Assembly: GCA_027577415.1 (NCBI GenBank)
Contig: JANBQS010000281.1
Coordinates: 1-22,889, forward strand
DNA from: Coemansia sp. RSA 922
Lineage: Eukaryota > Kickxellomycota > Kickxellomycetes > Kickxellales > Kickxellaceae
Direction of reading: 5' to 3'
Length of the DNA stretch: 22,889 nt
Each line of letters opens with the position of its first letter. Position 1 is the first letter of the stretch. Positions 15,659 to 22,889 of the stretch are shown piece after piece. A program made the translations under genes and the position numbers. The notes under the pieces were generated by a model, which was not told where the DNA came from, ran no database searches, and was given only the letters and a program-made list of their open reading frames with translations.

Positions 15659-17148
15659 TCAGTACTGCATTGCGTTAGGATCTTGATTACTCGACGACGT
15701 GACGATAAAATCCGTCAGACTGTCAGCGACGCCATGGACCGAAGAGACCAGGCTAGCGTGCGAGGTAGACGGCAGCCGTTGCGCCGGAGCAATAGACTCG
15801 GCCAACAACGACTCAACAGGGAGATACAAGTTAGCATTCTCAGGTTTTGCCGGCTCCAAGGGCTCGCCCGTATAGGCATAATTATACGTCTGCTCGTGCA
15901 AGTACCAGAGCGCCGACCGAGTCCTCGACTTTTGCGAATCCAGCAACAGACTTAGTCCCTCCTCAGTCAGCGTGGCTGCCTCTTCCTCGTCCAGCGCAAT
16001 AATCCGAGCCTCCATGTCGTAGCTCCGCTGATCATTGACCTTCATCGACACCTGTCCACGAATAACCTGCCCGGCATTCACCGCCAACGGCTGCTTCAGC
16101 AACAGTCTTACTTGCTGCCAATGCGTAGCAGGCGAAGACGGCGAAGTCGACATATAAACCGTACTGGATTTAGTCCCCGGATGCAGAGACGAGGCCGGCG
16201 GAACAAACGCCAAATCAAACCAACCAGCTACGCCATGCATAAGACCCGTATACTTGATCTGCCAGTCAATAGGAATGACAAACTCCTTGAGCCCCGCCAA
16301 AGTCACCGTATGGAAATCCACCTCACACTGCACAGAGTCGCCGATCAGCGTAGTGGGGCTAAAGCAGCCAACGACGGGCGCCGAAAAGAACTCGTCAAAC
16401 GCCGGCGCAAAATACGGGTTAAGATCCACGCCATAAAACGAGTCCTGCTGCCAGAACCTTGCCTTTGTGATAGTCTCGTTCCACAGCGCAGCATCCGAGA
16501 AGGGCGCCAAGTGAATAGTTCCTGAGGATGGCAGCATGGCCCCTCCAGGACGCAAAAACTTGTCCCGTGCATACACAAACGACTCCAACATACGCTCATG
16601 CACCAGCAATACGCCGATGGGCTCAGAGATGATTACGTCCACTTTGGGCGTCGACTCCAGTAGCCGCGGGTCCTCGATCTTGGATCCCACCACAGTAATG
16701 CGGTCAGCTAGGTACGCGTTACGCGCCGCGTTCTTGCGCTTGGCCGCCTCCAAAATCACCTTCATTTTGTTGGCCATACCAGATGCCTCCACCGCATGTA
16801 CGTGCTTGGCACCCGCCTGTGCAGCAAAGAACGAAAGAATACCGGATCCCGCCCCGACATCCATCACAATTCTATCGCGAAACAGCGCCGCTCCGTTAAG
16901 AGTGATCGCAGAGTGATAAGACGATGTCCTGACATAGTCCTGGAGCATATTTTGCTACACAGAGAGAGAATGTATGACTCCTGGTTAGTGGGAATTTAGG
17001 AAAAAAGAGTAGACAGGGCAATGTTCAGTTAGTGTCTTACCTGGTGCTGGAGCTGACTATAGTACTGAAAGTAACTTGGGTCACGGTGGAGCACCTCATC
17101 GTCTTCACGCGGATTGGCCTCGGCTTCGCGACTAGATTCCTTACTCAT
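15659..17148 (-). CDS. CARM1: CARM1/PRMT4-type protein arginine methyltransferase, 467 aa, two exons
   Basis: Transfers methyl groups from S-adenosylmethionine to arginines of nuclear proteins (asymmetric dimethylation in the type I group). Exons are 17148-17041 (36 codons) and 16954-15659. Joined in phase 0 they restore the family sequence FQYYSQLQHQ-QNMLQDYVRTSSYHS. Visible motifs are VGAGSG (residues 69-74, motif I), VEAS (post-I), the double-E loop SEPIGVLLVHERM (E147, E156) and THW (313-315). The stretches HLAPFSD, FYGVDLNPYF and the region after THW resemble CARM1 more than PRMT1. The start is fixed by an in-frame TAA 12 bases upstream. Animal CARM1 has SEPMGYMLFNERM, so three loop positions differ (Y to V, F to V, N to H). 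The long C-terminal activation domain of animal CARM1 is reduced. Confidence 0.95.
16955..17040 (-). other. Intron of the CARM1-like gene (86 bp)
   Basis: Begins GTAAGA and ends TGTGTAG on the - strand. A CTAAC branch-site-like motif (16984-16988) and a pyrimidine run TTCTCTCTCTG precede the acceptor. Removing it restores the conserved protein. Confidence 0.93.
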
Positions 17149-17339
17149 CGTCAAATGTTATTGTGAATCGCGCGTCCTCTACAGGGTGGCCGAGCGAAAA
17201 AAATAAATAAATAAATTTGAAGAACCGAGTAAATTTTAAGAGAAGAGCCTGTCGAAGCTCTGGGGATGATGCCATGTGTGGGGATCATGCAGTCCTGTGA
17301 GAAATCAGCGCAGATTTTCACACCAGCCACACCCCCCTG

Positions 17340-17840
17340 CTACTGGATACAGCTGGGTTCGGCGATTGGGTTAGCATGGATGGTAACAGATTTGAGTCGA
17401 ACGGGCTCCAGCGGCCTATTCTTCTTATCGACCTTGACCTTCTCCAATACATCCAACGTTGTATCAGCTCCCTCAACGACCCGCCCAAATATAGCATACT
17501 TGTCGTCCAAACTAGGTTGCCGACCATAGGTGATAAAGAACTGTGACCCGTTCGTATCTGGTCCCGAACTAGCCATACTGACCGTGCCTCGCCGATCGTG
17601 TTTAAGCGTAGGCCGCATCTCGTCCTCGAACTTTCGGCCCCAGATAGATGTCCCGCCCTTGCCCGTCCCCGTAGGGTCGCCCATCTGTACGATAAACTCG
17701 CGAATGTTGCGATGGATCAACGAGTTGTCATAATATCCACTTGCACATAGTGCCAAAAAGTTTTCGGCTGCGTGCGGCGCCTCCTCGTATAGTATCTCGA
17801 GCTTGAGATCACCGACATCCGTGTGTAGCGTGACTGACAT
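17340..17840 (-). CDS. PPIL3: PPIL3-type cyclophilin (peptidyl-prolyl isomerase), 166 aa
   Basis: Single-domain cyclophilin, closest by eye to the spliceosome-associated PPIL3 group: the start MSVTLHTDVGDLKLE, HRNIREFIVQMGDPTGTGKGG, SIWGRKFEDE, NGSQFFITYG and the end TIHANP are all characteristic. Active-site residues R44, F49, Q52 and Q100-F102 are present. The tryptophan that binds cyclosporin in CypA is Ser (S110); PPIL3 also lacks that Trp, so weak drug binding is expected. No targeting signal, so cytosol or nucleus. Length is normal (161-166). It is packed between CARM1 (191 bp from its start) and SHMT (145 bp) on the same strand. No intron. Confidence 0.95.
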   Translation of the reverse strand: MSVTLHTDVGDLKLEILYEEAPHAAENFLALCASGYYDNSLIHRNIREFIVQMGDPTGTGKGGTSIWGRKFEDEMRPTLKHDRRGTVSMASSGPDTNGSQFFITYGRQPSLDDKYAIFGRVVEGADTTLDVLEKVKVDKKNRPLEPVRLKSVTIHANPIAEPSCIQ

Positions 17841-17962
17841 GACAAAAAGAAAAACGATATCGAATTATGTAATGATATTTGTTTATTCCCAAGTGTGGCA
17901 ACCAAAAAATTACATAACAATTCCACGATCGGGGTTATCCTTATGCGACAAACAAGAGATAT

Positions 17963-17968
17963 TTTATT
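17963..17968 (-). terminator. Possible polyadenylation signal AATAAA of the SHMT gene
   Basis: AATAAA on the - strand, 18 bp past the SHMT stop codon; a second AATAAA lies at 17882-17887. Motif and position only. With 145 bp to the next gene, SHMT polyadenylation and the cyclophilin promoter must share this space. Confidence 0.35.
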
Positions 17969-17985
17969 TTTTTAAATGAAAGACT

Positions 17986-19482
17986 TTAATGCTGGGGCTT
18001 CTTCAGGTTGGTAGAGTCAAAGCCAGGCATAGGGAATGATGTGGCAAAGGCCTCGATCTCCTTCTGGAGCTCTGCAATCTTGTCAGACTTTGCAGCAACA
18101 GCCATAAAGTCCTTCAGCAACTTGCTACCGCACTGGCTCTGCACCTCGAGCGAGATCTCGACGGTGCGATGGAGCAGCTCGCCGATCCTCTCAAAGTCCT
18201 CCTCCTTGAATCCACGCGACGTCAGCGCCGCAGTGCCAATACGCACACCGCCAGGAGTGACAGCGCTCTTATCGCCACACACCGAGTTCTTGTTCAGAGT
18301 AATGTTGACCAACTCGCAGACCTTCTCGATCTTGCTGCCAGTCAAGCCCTGAGGCTTCAAGTCCCACAGCACAAGGTGGTTCTCAGAGCCGCCCGACGAC
18401 AAGCGGTAGTTGTAGCTAGTCAGCTTCTTCGCCAATGCCTGTGTGTTGGCACGCACCTGCTTGGCATACTCCACGAACTCCTGCGTATTAGCCTGCTTGA
18501 GCGCAACAGCAATACCAGCAATAGTGTTGTTGTGGGGACCGCCCTGGCACGAAGGGAACACAGCCTGGTTGACACGAGCCTCGAGCGACTCCTTCTTATC
18601 CTCGCCCTCACGCTTGCGGTAGAAGATCAGACCGGCACGTGGCCCACGCAGAGTCTTGTGTGTAGTAGTCGTGACAATATCGCAGTACTTGAACGGGCTC
18701 TCCTGCTCGCCAGCCGCCACAAGGCCCGAGATATGCGCCATATCACACAACAAGTAAGCACTGTGGTTATCAGCAACCTTACGCATACGCGCATAGTCCC
18801 AGTCCCGAGGGTACGCCGAAGCACCGCAAATGAGAAGCTGTGGGCGGAACAGCTGCGCGTTCTCCTCCAGCCGGTCATAGTCAATGATGCCAGTCTCCAT
18901 GTCGACGCGGTAGGGCATCGACTGGAAGTAAATCGACGAAGACGAGATCTTCTTCTTGTCCGTCTGGTATCCATGCGTCAAGTGTCCGCCAGAGGGCAGG
19001 TCCAGGCCCATCAGCCGATCAAACGGCTTGAGCAGCGCAGTGAGCGCCGCAAAGTTCGCCGTCGAACCCGAGTAGGGCTGGACGTTGACTCCCCACTCGT
19101 TAGAGTCGAGCTTGAACGCAGACAGCGCGCGCTCTTGGCACAGACGCTCGAGCTGGTCGACGTACTCGTTGCCACCGTAGTAGCGCGCTCCGGGAAGTCC
19201 CTCAGAGTACTTGTTGGTCAGTGCAGAGCCATTGGCCTCCATGACAGCTTGCGAGGTAAAGTTCTCCGACGCGATAAGCTCTAGCTCGGCAAACTGGCGG
19301 TACTTTTCATTCTCGATGATCTGGGCAACCTCAGGGTCAGCCTCAGACAGAGGCGTGTTGAGGAAGGCGTTCTATAGTGTGAAACAGATAGCAAGCTGGT
19401 TTAGCTACAATTATTTGTCTTTGGAAAAGACACCATGTCAAAAAGGAGATATACTTACATAAGACTCGACTGGCTTGGACAT
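17986..19482 (-). CDS. SHMT: Serine hydroxymethyltransferase, cytosolic, 469 aa, two exons
   Basis: PLP enzyme that interconverts serine plus tetrahydrofolate with glycine plus 5,10-methylene-tetrahydrofolate, feeding purine, thymidylate and methionine synthesis. Exon 1 (19482-19459) codes only MSKPVESY; exon 2 runs 19371-17986. The phase-0 junction leads into [19 protein letters not shown] and then [19 protein letters not shown]. Visible hallmarks are [20 protein letters not shown], the active-site THKTLRGPR with PLP Lys247, and [13 protein letters not shown]. The short N-terminus without a basic amphipathic leader argues for the cytosolic form (yeast SHM2-like). A TATA box (19598-19605) and a strongly pyrimidine-rich leader on the coding strand point to high expression. 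Confidence 0.98.
19372..19458 (-). other. Intron of the SHMT gene (87 bp)
   Basis: Begins GTAAGTAT and ends CACTATAG on the - strand, with a CTAAA branch-like motif about 30 bases before the acceptor. It splits off an 8-codon first exon. Confidence 0.93.
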
Positions 19483-19597
19483 GGTTGTATAAGATGTGTG
19501 AGTAGCGTGATAGTCGCAAGAAGAAATAGAAATGAAAGAGAGAAAAAAGATAAGGAGTAAAGGGGGAAGGAGAAAGGGTGGCCCATGCGATTCCCTT

Positions 19598-19605
19598 CTT
19601 TTATA
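19598..19605 (-). promoter_or_regulatory. SHMT: TATA box (TATAAAAG) of SHMT
   Basis: GATATAAAAGAAGG on the - strand, 116 bp upstream of the SHMT ATG and followed by a CT-rich tract, the usual core layout of a strongly expressed fungal gene. Confidence 0.65.
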
Positions 19606-19724
19606 TCTCGGCTGTTAGTGTGGTACCTTTTTTCTTTTCTTTCGCGTGCGTCTAGATTTGGTTGGGGGATCAGCTCGTTATCATCCCACGCAAAATTTTG
19701 TTTCTCCCCCTTATCCTAGTCCAA

Positions 19725-19733
19725 TTTGGCGCG
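19725..19733. promoter_or_regulatory. E2F/MBF-like site TTTGGCGCG
   Basis: Matches the E2F consensus TTTSSCGC, 243 bp upstream of the SHMT start and 120 bp upstream of its TATA box. S-phase control would suit a folate enzyme, but a single 8-9 bp match can be chance. Confidence 0.3.
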
Positions 19734-19917
19734 GTGAATGTTAGCAAGAAAACCGTCGATCGGATTCGGATGCGTTGGTATCTGCTGTGAGCAGCCACTA
19801 TACCAAAGTCGGATTTTTTTCACTGCTTCCATTCACAAAGGAATAACAGGGATGTGACTACAACCAAAGGGAATGACACACGAGTACGAAGTATATTAAA
19901 AAAAAAAATTGAGTCGG

Positions 19918-21588
19918 CTATTTGGTGAATAGCAAGCGGCGCAGGTGAGGTGCGTTGTCTTTAAACCCGTCCGAATCGATGGTACTCTTCATATGATTCA
20001 TAAAGTAAGCAAAATAGTCCACAGGTGGGACGCAGTAGTCGAGATTCCGACATATCAGCGCTAGCAGCAGCACGCACGTCACAACTTCCTTGAGGAGCCT
20101 GCCCGACTGACAATAGACATGGAGGCAACGGAATCGCTCGCCGATCTGCCCGTAATTCGAGACTATGTAGGTGGAGAGCTCATCCTCGGCGACCTCATCA
20201 GACCGTGGGTTAAGAGCTAGCGATTCACAATGTAGATCCGATAGCAACGGGAGCGATCTGATGATGGTAATGACGTCCCAGAGCTGCAAGTCTGTACTCC
20301 GCAATTGCAGGACCTGGATACTGGGATAATCACCAAGTAGCGAAAGAACGGCATAAATACTGGTCTGCGAAAACATGTGAGGCAAAACCCGTACAGCCGC
20401 ACTACGCCCAATGTTTAGCAGAAACTGAATGTATGCCGTTTCCGTAGCGAATGGATACAGCCCACGGTCACCCTCAAGCTCAAACTTGACATACTGTAAC
20501 TTAGGATGGCTGGTCGGCGTGAACAAGCCGCGTTTCTTGAACATTTCAACTGCCCCACTCTCAACCACCAAGTCTAGGTATTCGAGCGTATCTGCGTTTC
20601 CCCTGAAAACAACCTCGTCGCCAAACTGATAGCTATTCAACTTTAAAACCCGAAGACTAGGAAACGGCACCGCACCTGGAAAAGATGGGTATCCGCCCCA
20701 GGATGCTTCAGTATAATGCCTCAGCTTCAGCACTCGCAGCTGGGGATACTCTGCGTAGCTACCGTCAGCCACCCAGAAAAGCTGAGAAACTACTCCGCCA
20801 CTACTTGTCTCAGCGATGAGAGACTGTAGCGTCGACGCGCTCTGCCGTGCCAGCCGTGCGATAGGATCGATGCTTCCTAATTTAATATCAATATGGACCA
20901 AGTCAGAGATATTGTTCGTCAAAAACTCAACAGGGGCAGTCCTTTGGTCATTTCGGAGCACAATACTAGGAACAAGTTGGTAGAGCCGCGCCAACAAATA
21001 CTTGAAATACTCGGTATCTGGATACTGGTCGACGTAGTTCTCTTCGCATTCCACTTCGATCTCGTGGACCCGAGGTGTCATATGCTTGATCCACTGTACA
21101 AATGCGCCGATGTTCGCCTCGACTTTGGATGCGTTATGCTCTGGTTGGTACTGCCCACGAGAAGAATAGAAAATGAACTTGAGCTTACGAGCGTGTAAAA
21201 ACGCGCAACTTTTGAATGACACCTTCGACAGTGGTGCCAACACATCGTCGTAAAAGACGACTCGTCTATCCAATGTTATTTTTACCTCTCGAGCCAAGTG
21301 GTGCGCCCTGCGGTAAAACTTCGCAAGGCGAGGCGACCCGTGGTACTCCGTCCTCTGGATGTCGTAGTAATTGCCGCGGAGGCACACAGTGTTGGCTCTG
21401 TAAAATCTTGCTAAAGCAACCGCCCGAAAGCTTTGACAGACCCACAGCAGCGGCAACAGCAACAGCTTGTGCTCTTCGGAGCTAGGTGTGACGCCACTAG
21501 ATAAAAGTCGAGTACTGTCAGTAGTATGGTCCACCACCATCTGGACGACGTGGTGAGGGAGAAGCTGGAAGAGTGGTAAAGTCTGCAT
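19918..21588 (-). CDS. Second F-box-like / leucine-rich repeat protein, 556 aa
   Basis: Paralogue of the protein at 3965-5671: same start layout (LPLFQLLPHHVVQMVVDH, then LLPLLWVCQSFRAVAL, F-box-like, residues about 4-60), the family motif FGDxxxFRGNxxTL near residue 320, and similar length. The middle and C-terminal parts carry irregular leucine-rich repeats (for example PQLRVLKLRHY, PSLRVLKLNSY, PSIQVLQLRSTDLQL). Overall identity to the first copy is low, so the duplication is old. A role as an SCF substrate receptor is inference from layout. The ATG at 21588 follows a pyrimidine-rich leader, parts of which resemble the leader of the small-protein pseudogene at 1880. It lies 435 bp upstream of SHMT on the same strand. 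No intron seen. Confidence 0.78.
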   Translation of the reverse strand: MQTLPLFQLLPHHVVQMVVDHTTDSTRLLSSGVTPSSEEHKLLLLPLLWVCQSFRAVALARFYRANTVCLRGNYYDIQRTEYHGSPRLAKFYRRAHHLAREVKITLDRRVVFYDDVLAPLSKVSFKSCAFLHARKLKFIFYSSRGQYQPEHNASKVEANIGAFVQWIKHMTPRVHEIEVECEENYVDQYPDTEYFKYLLARLYQLVPSIVLRNDQRTAPVEFLTNNISDLVHIDIKLGSIDPIARLARQSASTLQSLIAETSSGGVVSQLFWVADGSYAEYPQLRVLKLRHYTEASWGGYPSFPGAVPFPSLRVLKLNSYQFGDEVVFRGNADTLEYLDLVVESGAVEMFKKRGLFTPTSHPKLQYVKFELEGDRGLYPFATETAYIQFLLNIGRSAAVRVLPHMFSQTSIYAVLSLLGDYPSIQVLQLRSTDLQLWDVITIIRSLPLLSDLHCESLALNPRSDEVAEDELSTYIVSNYGQIGERFRCLHVYCQSGRLLKEVVTCVLLLALICRNLDYCVPPVDYFAYFMNHMKSTIDSDGFKDNAPHLRRLLFTK

Positions 21589-21998
21589 TTTTCAGTTGAT
21601 AAAGTTAGCAATAGAGTAAAAAATAACTGGATTGGGTAAATAAAGAGATGTTGCAGCAAGAGATGCATATCTGCAGTGCCGTTGTGTTTTGGGCATCAGC
21701 AAAGCCGCCGCAGGCACTTTAGTTACTGTGTCGCTTCTCAAAATGTCTGCTTCAAGAAAAATCTGCCTCAGAGGCATTCTTATCGAGTAGATACAAGTTG
21801 AAGACTTCAAATAATCGGGAAAGAAATTGGCGGTGAATACTGTTAATCAGTGGTTATAATAGCTACAATTAATACAAACCCAGAGATTATTTTGAGCATG
21901 TGGAAAAGTGTCTTGCTCAATTTTCAGCTGATTCACAGTTTATTTGGCCATCACAAACACATGTCATATCCACCGAGCTCGACTTAAACGGCTATAAA
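21589..21998 (-). other. Intergenic region between the second F-box-like gene and the ABC transporter
   Basis: Holds the CT-rich leader of the F-box-like gene (21603-21647) and AT-rich DNA. I see no TATAAAAG on the - strand and no gene. A 72-codon - frame (21592-21810) ends in the leader and looks fortuitous. Confidence 0.5.
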
Positions 21999-22889
21999 CT
22001 ACTCGACAATGTCAACCTTCTTCTGACTGAGATTCATGCTCTCGACAAGCTTTAAAAAGTGGCCATCTCTGGCCAGCAAGTTGGCTGGCGTGTCAAGCTC
22101 GGCGACTTTGCCCTCGTCCATTACCAAGATTCGGTCGCTGTCCATGATCGTATTGAGTCTGTGGGCAATCGTTAGTACCGTGCAGTCCTTAAACTCCTGG
22201 CGGATTACTGACTGCATGATTCGGTCGGTTTCAGTATCAACGTTGGCCGTTGCCTCATCCAACACGAGTATCTTGCGTCGCCAGAGGAGCGCACGACACA
22301 GGCTGACTAGCTGCCGCTGACCAACACTGAAATTGGAGCCACTGTACTCGACCCACTTGTCTAGCCCTGTTCCCTCTACCCAGCGACCCTTTCTTCTTTT
22401 GTCATCGTCGTCATCATCGCCGTCATCTGTAACGGGTTTCTCAATGTACTTGCCAGTTGGTGTATCCAACAAATGAGCAATATTGCAAGTATTTATCGCT
22501 GCCCACACCTCGTCGTCTGTGTACTGGCGAGTCGGGTCCAAATTGTCGCGGATGGTTCCTTCGAATAGCGATGGGTCTTGCGGAATAATGCTGATAGACG
22601 AGCGCAAATCATATAGGCCAATGGTGGAAATGTCGGTACCATCAATAATAATGCTCCCGCTGTCAGCCTCAACTAGTCGCATTAGAGCATAGGTCAGCGA
22701 GCTCTTGCCAGCACCAGTGCGGCCCACTATGCCAATCTTCTCTTTACTGCCAACAACAAAGCTTAGATCGTCAAGCGTTGGATCCAAGTCGGAGCGGTAA
22801 CGCATGCCGTAGTGGCGGAACTCTATCTTGCCTGTCTCGGGCCAAGTAGGCAACGGTCGACTGCCTTCAATAACGCGTGGCTGCTCGCG
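21999..22889 (-). CDS. ABC transporter, ABCC (MRP/YCF1) type, C-terminal nucleotide-binding domain, 5'-partial
   Basis: The frame is open to the right edge; 296 residues are visible, so the missing part (two membrane domains and the first ATPase domain, normally about 1200 residues) lies beyond the window. All motifs of the second nucleotide-binding domain are present: the lead-in WPETGKIEF, Walker A GRTGAGKSS (22700-22724), Q-loop IIPQDPSLFEGTIRDNLDP, signature FSVGQ (22317-22331), Walker B ILVLDE with catalytic Glu (22254-22271), D-loop and switch His (TIAHRL, near 22163). These match full-length ABCC pumps that export glutathione conjugates, organic anions or metals into vacuole or medium; the substrate cannot be told from this domain. 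A highly charged insert with a run of six Asp lies between the Q-loop helices and the signature. Confidence 0.95.
   Translation of the reverse strand, partial: REQPRVIEGSRPLPTWPETGKIEFRHYGMRYRSDLDPTLDDLSFVVGSKEKIGIVGRTGAGKSSLTYALMRLVEADSGSIIIDGTDISTIGLYDLRSSISIIPQDPSLFEGTIRDNLDPTRQYTDDEVWAAINTCNIAHLLDTPTGKYIEKPVTDDGDDDDDDKRRKGRWVEGTGLDKWVEYSGSNFSVGQRQLVSLCRALLWRRKILVLDEATANVDTETDRIMQSVIRQEFKDCTVLTIAHRLNTIMDSDRILVMDEGKVAELDTPANLLARDGHFLKLVESMNLSQKKVDIVE

Larger units (their letters stand above)
19483..19917 (-). other. SHMT promoter region and 3' flank of the second F-box-like gene
   Basis: The part next to SHMT (about 19500-19590) is purine-rich on +, so pyrimidine-rich in the SHMT leader. 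It also contains the TATA box (19598-19605) and an E2F/MBF-like TTTGGCGCG (19725-19733). No further gene seen. Confidence 0.6.

Noticed and set aside
17181..17215. GGTGGCCGAGCG resembling a tRNA D-arm
   Set aside because: No acceptor stem, anticodon arm or T-arm follows; the next bases are AAATAAATAAAT.
18169..19284. 371-codon open frame on + across SHMT
   Set aside because: Antisense shadow of a strongly conserved, certain gene; its Arg/Leu/Val-rich product reflects the codon bias of SHMT.
1..22889. CRISPR arrays, rRNA, tRNA, bacterial operons
   Set aside because: None found by reading; the gene content, introns and TATA boxes are fungal.

Overview
The window looks like nuclear DNA of an early-diverging, intron-poor filamentous fungus; Kickxellomycotina (Coemansia-like) is my best guess. 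The reasons are a CARM1-type arginine methyltransferase (absent from typical yeasts), a FunK1-type kinase, a family of F-box-like/leucine-rich proteins in several copies, TATAAAAG core promoters, pyrimidine-rich leaders, and only two short introns (86 and 87 bp), both near gene starts. The lineage is inference.

Left part (1 to about 5700) is accessory and AT-rich. It may begin with the tail of a gene entering from the left. Then come the degraded C-terminal third of an F-box-like gene (about 551-1312), a 7-bp microsatellite, a small-protein gene broken by one stop codon (1880-2341), its intact relative (3017-3490) behind a TATA box and two CACGTG sites, and an intact F-box-like gene (3965-5671). 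All are on the + strand.

Middle and right (5731-22889): every intact gene is on the - strand. In + coordinate order they are CWF19L2-like spliceosome factor, FunK1-like kinase with a low-complexity FG-containing tail, UTP14 (SSU processome), CARM1, PPIL3-type cyclophilin, cytosolic serine hydroxymethyltransferase, a second intact F-box-like gene, and the C-terminal nucleotide-binding domain of an ABCC transporter that runs off the right edge. Between the kinase and UTP14 lies a dead Tc1/mariner element (10948-12512) with inverted repeats of about 120 bp, a TA target duplication and a multiply broken DD34E transposase. It sits on the + strand and ends 25 bp past the UTP14 stop codon.

The housekeeping genes serve RNA processing (CWF19L2, UTP14, PPIL3), protein methylation (CARM1) and one-carbon metabolism (SHMT); I see no operon-like logic beyond compact spacing. 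The least explained part is the left arm, where a small two-copy protein family of unknown function lies among F-box-like copies and shares promoter or leader motifs with them.
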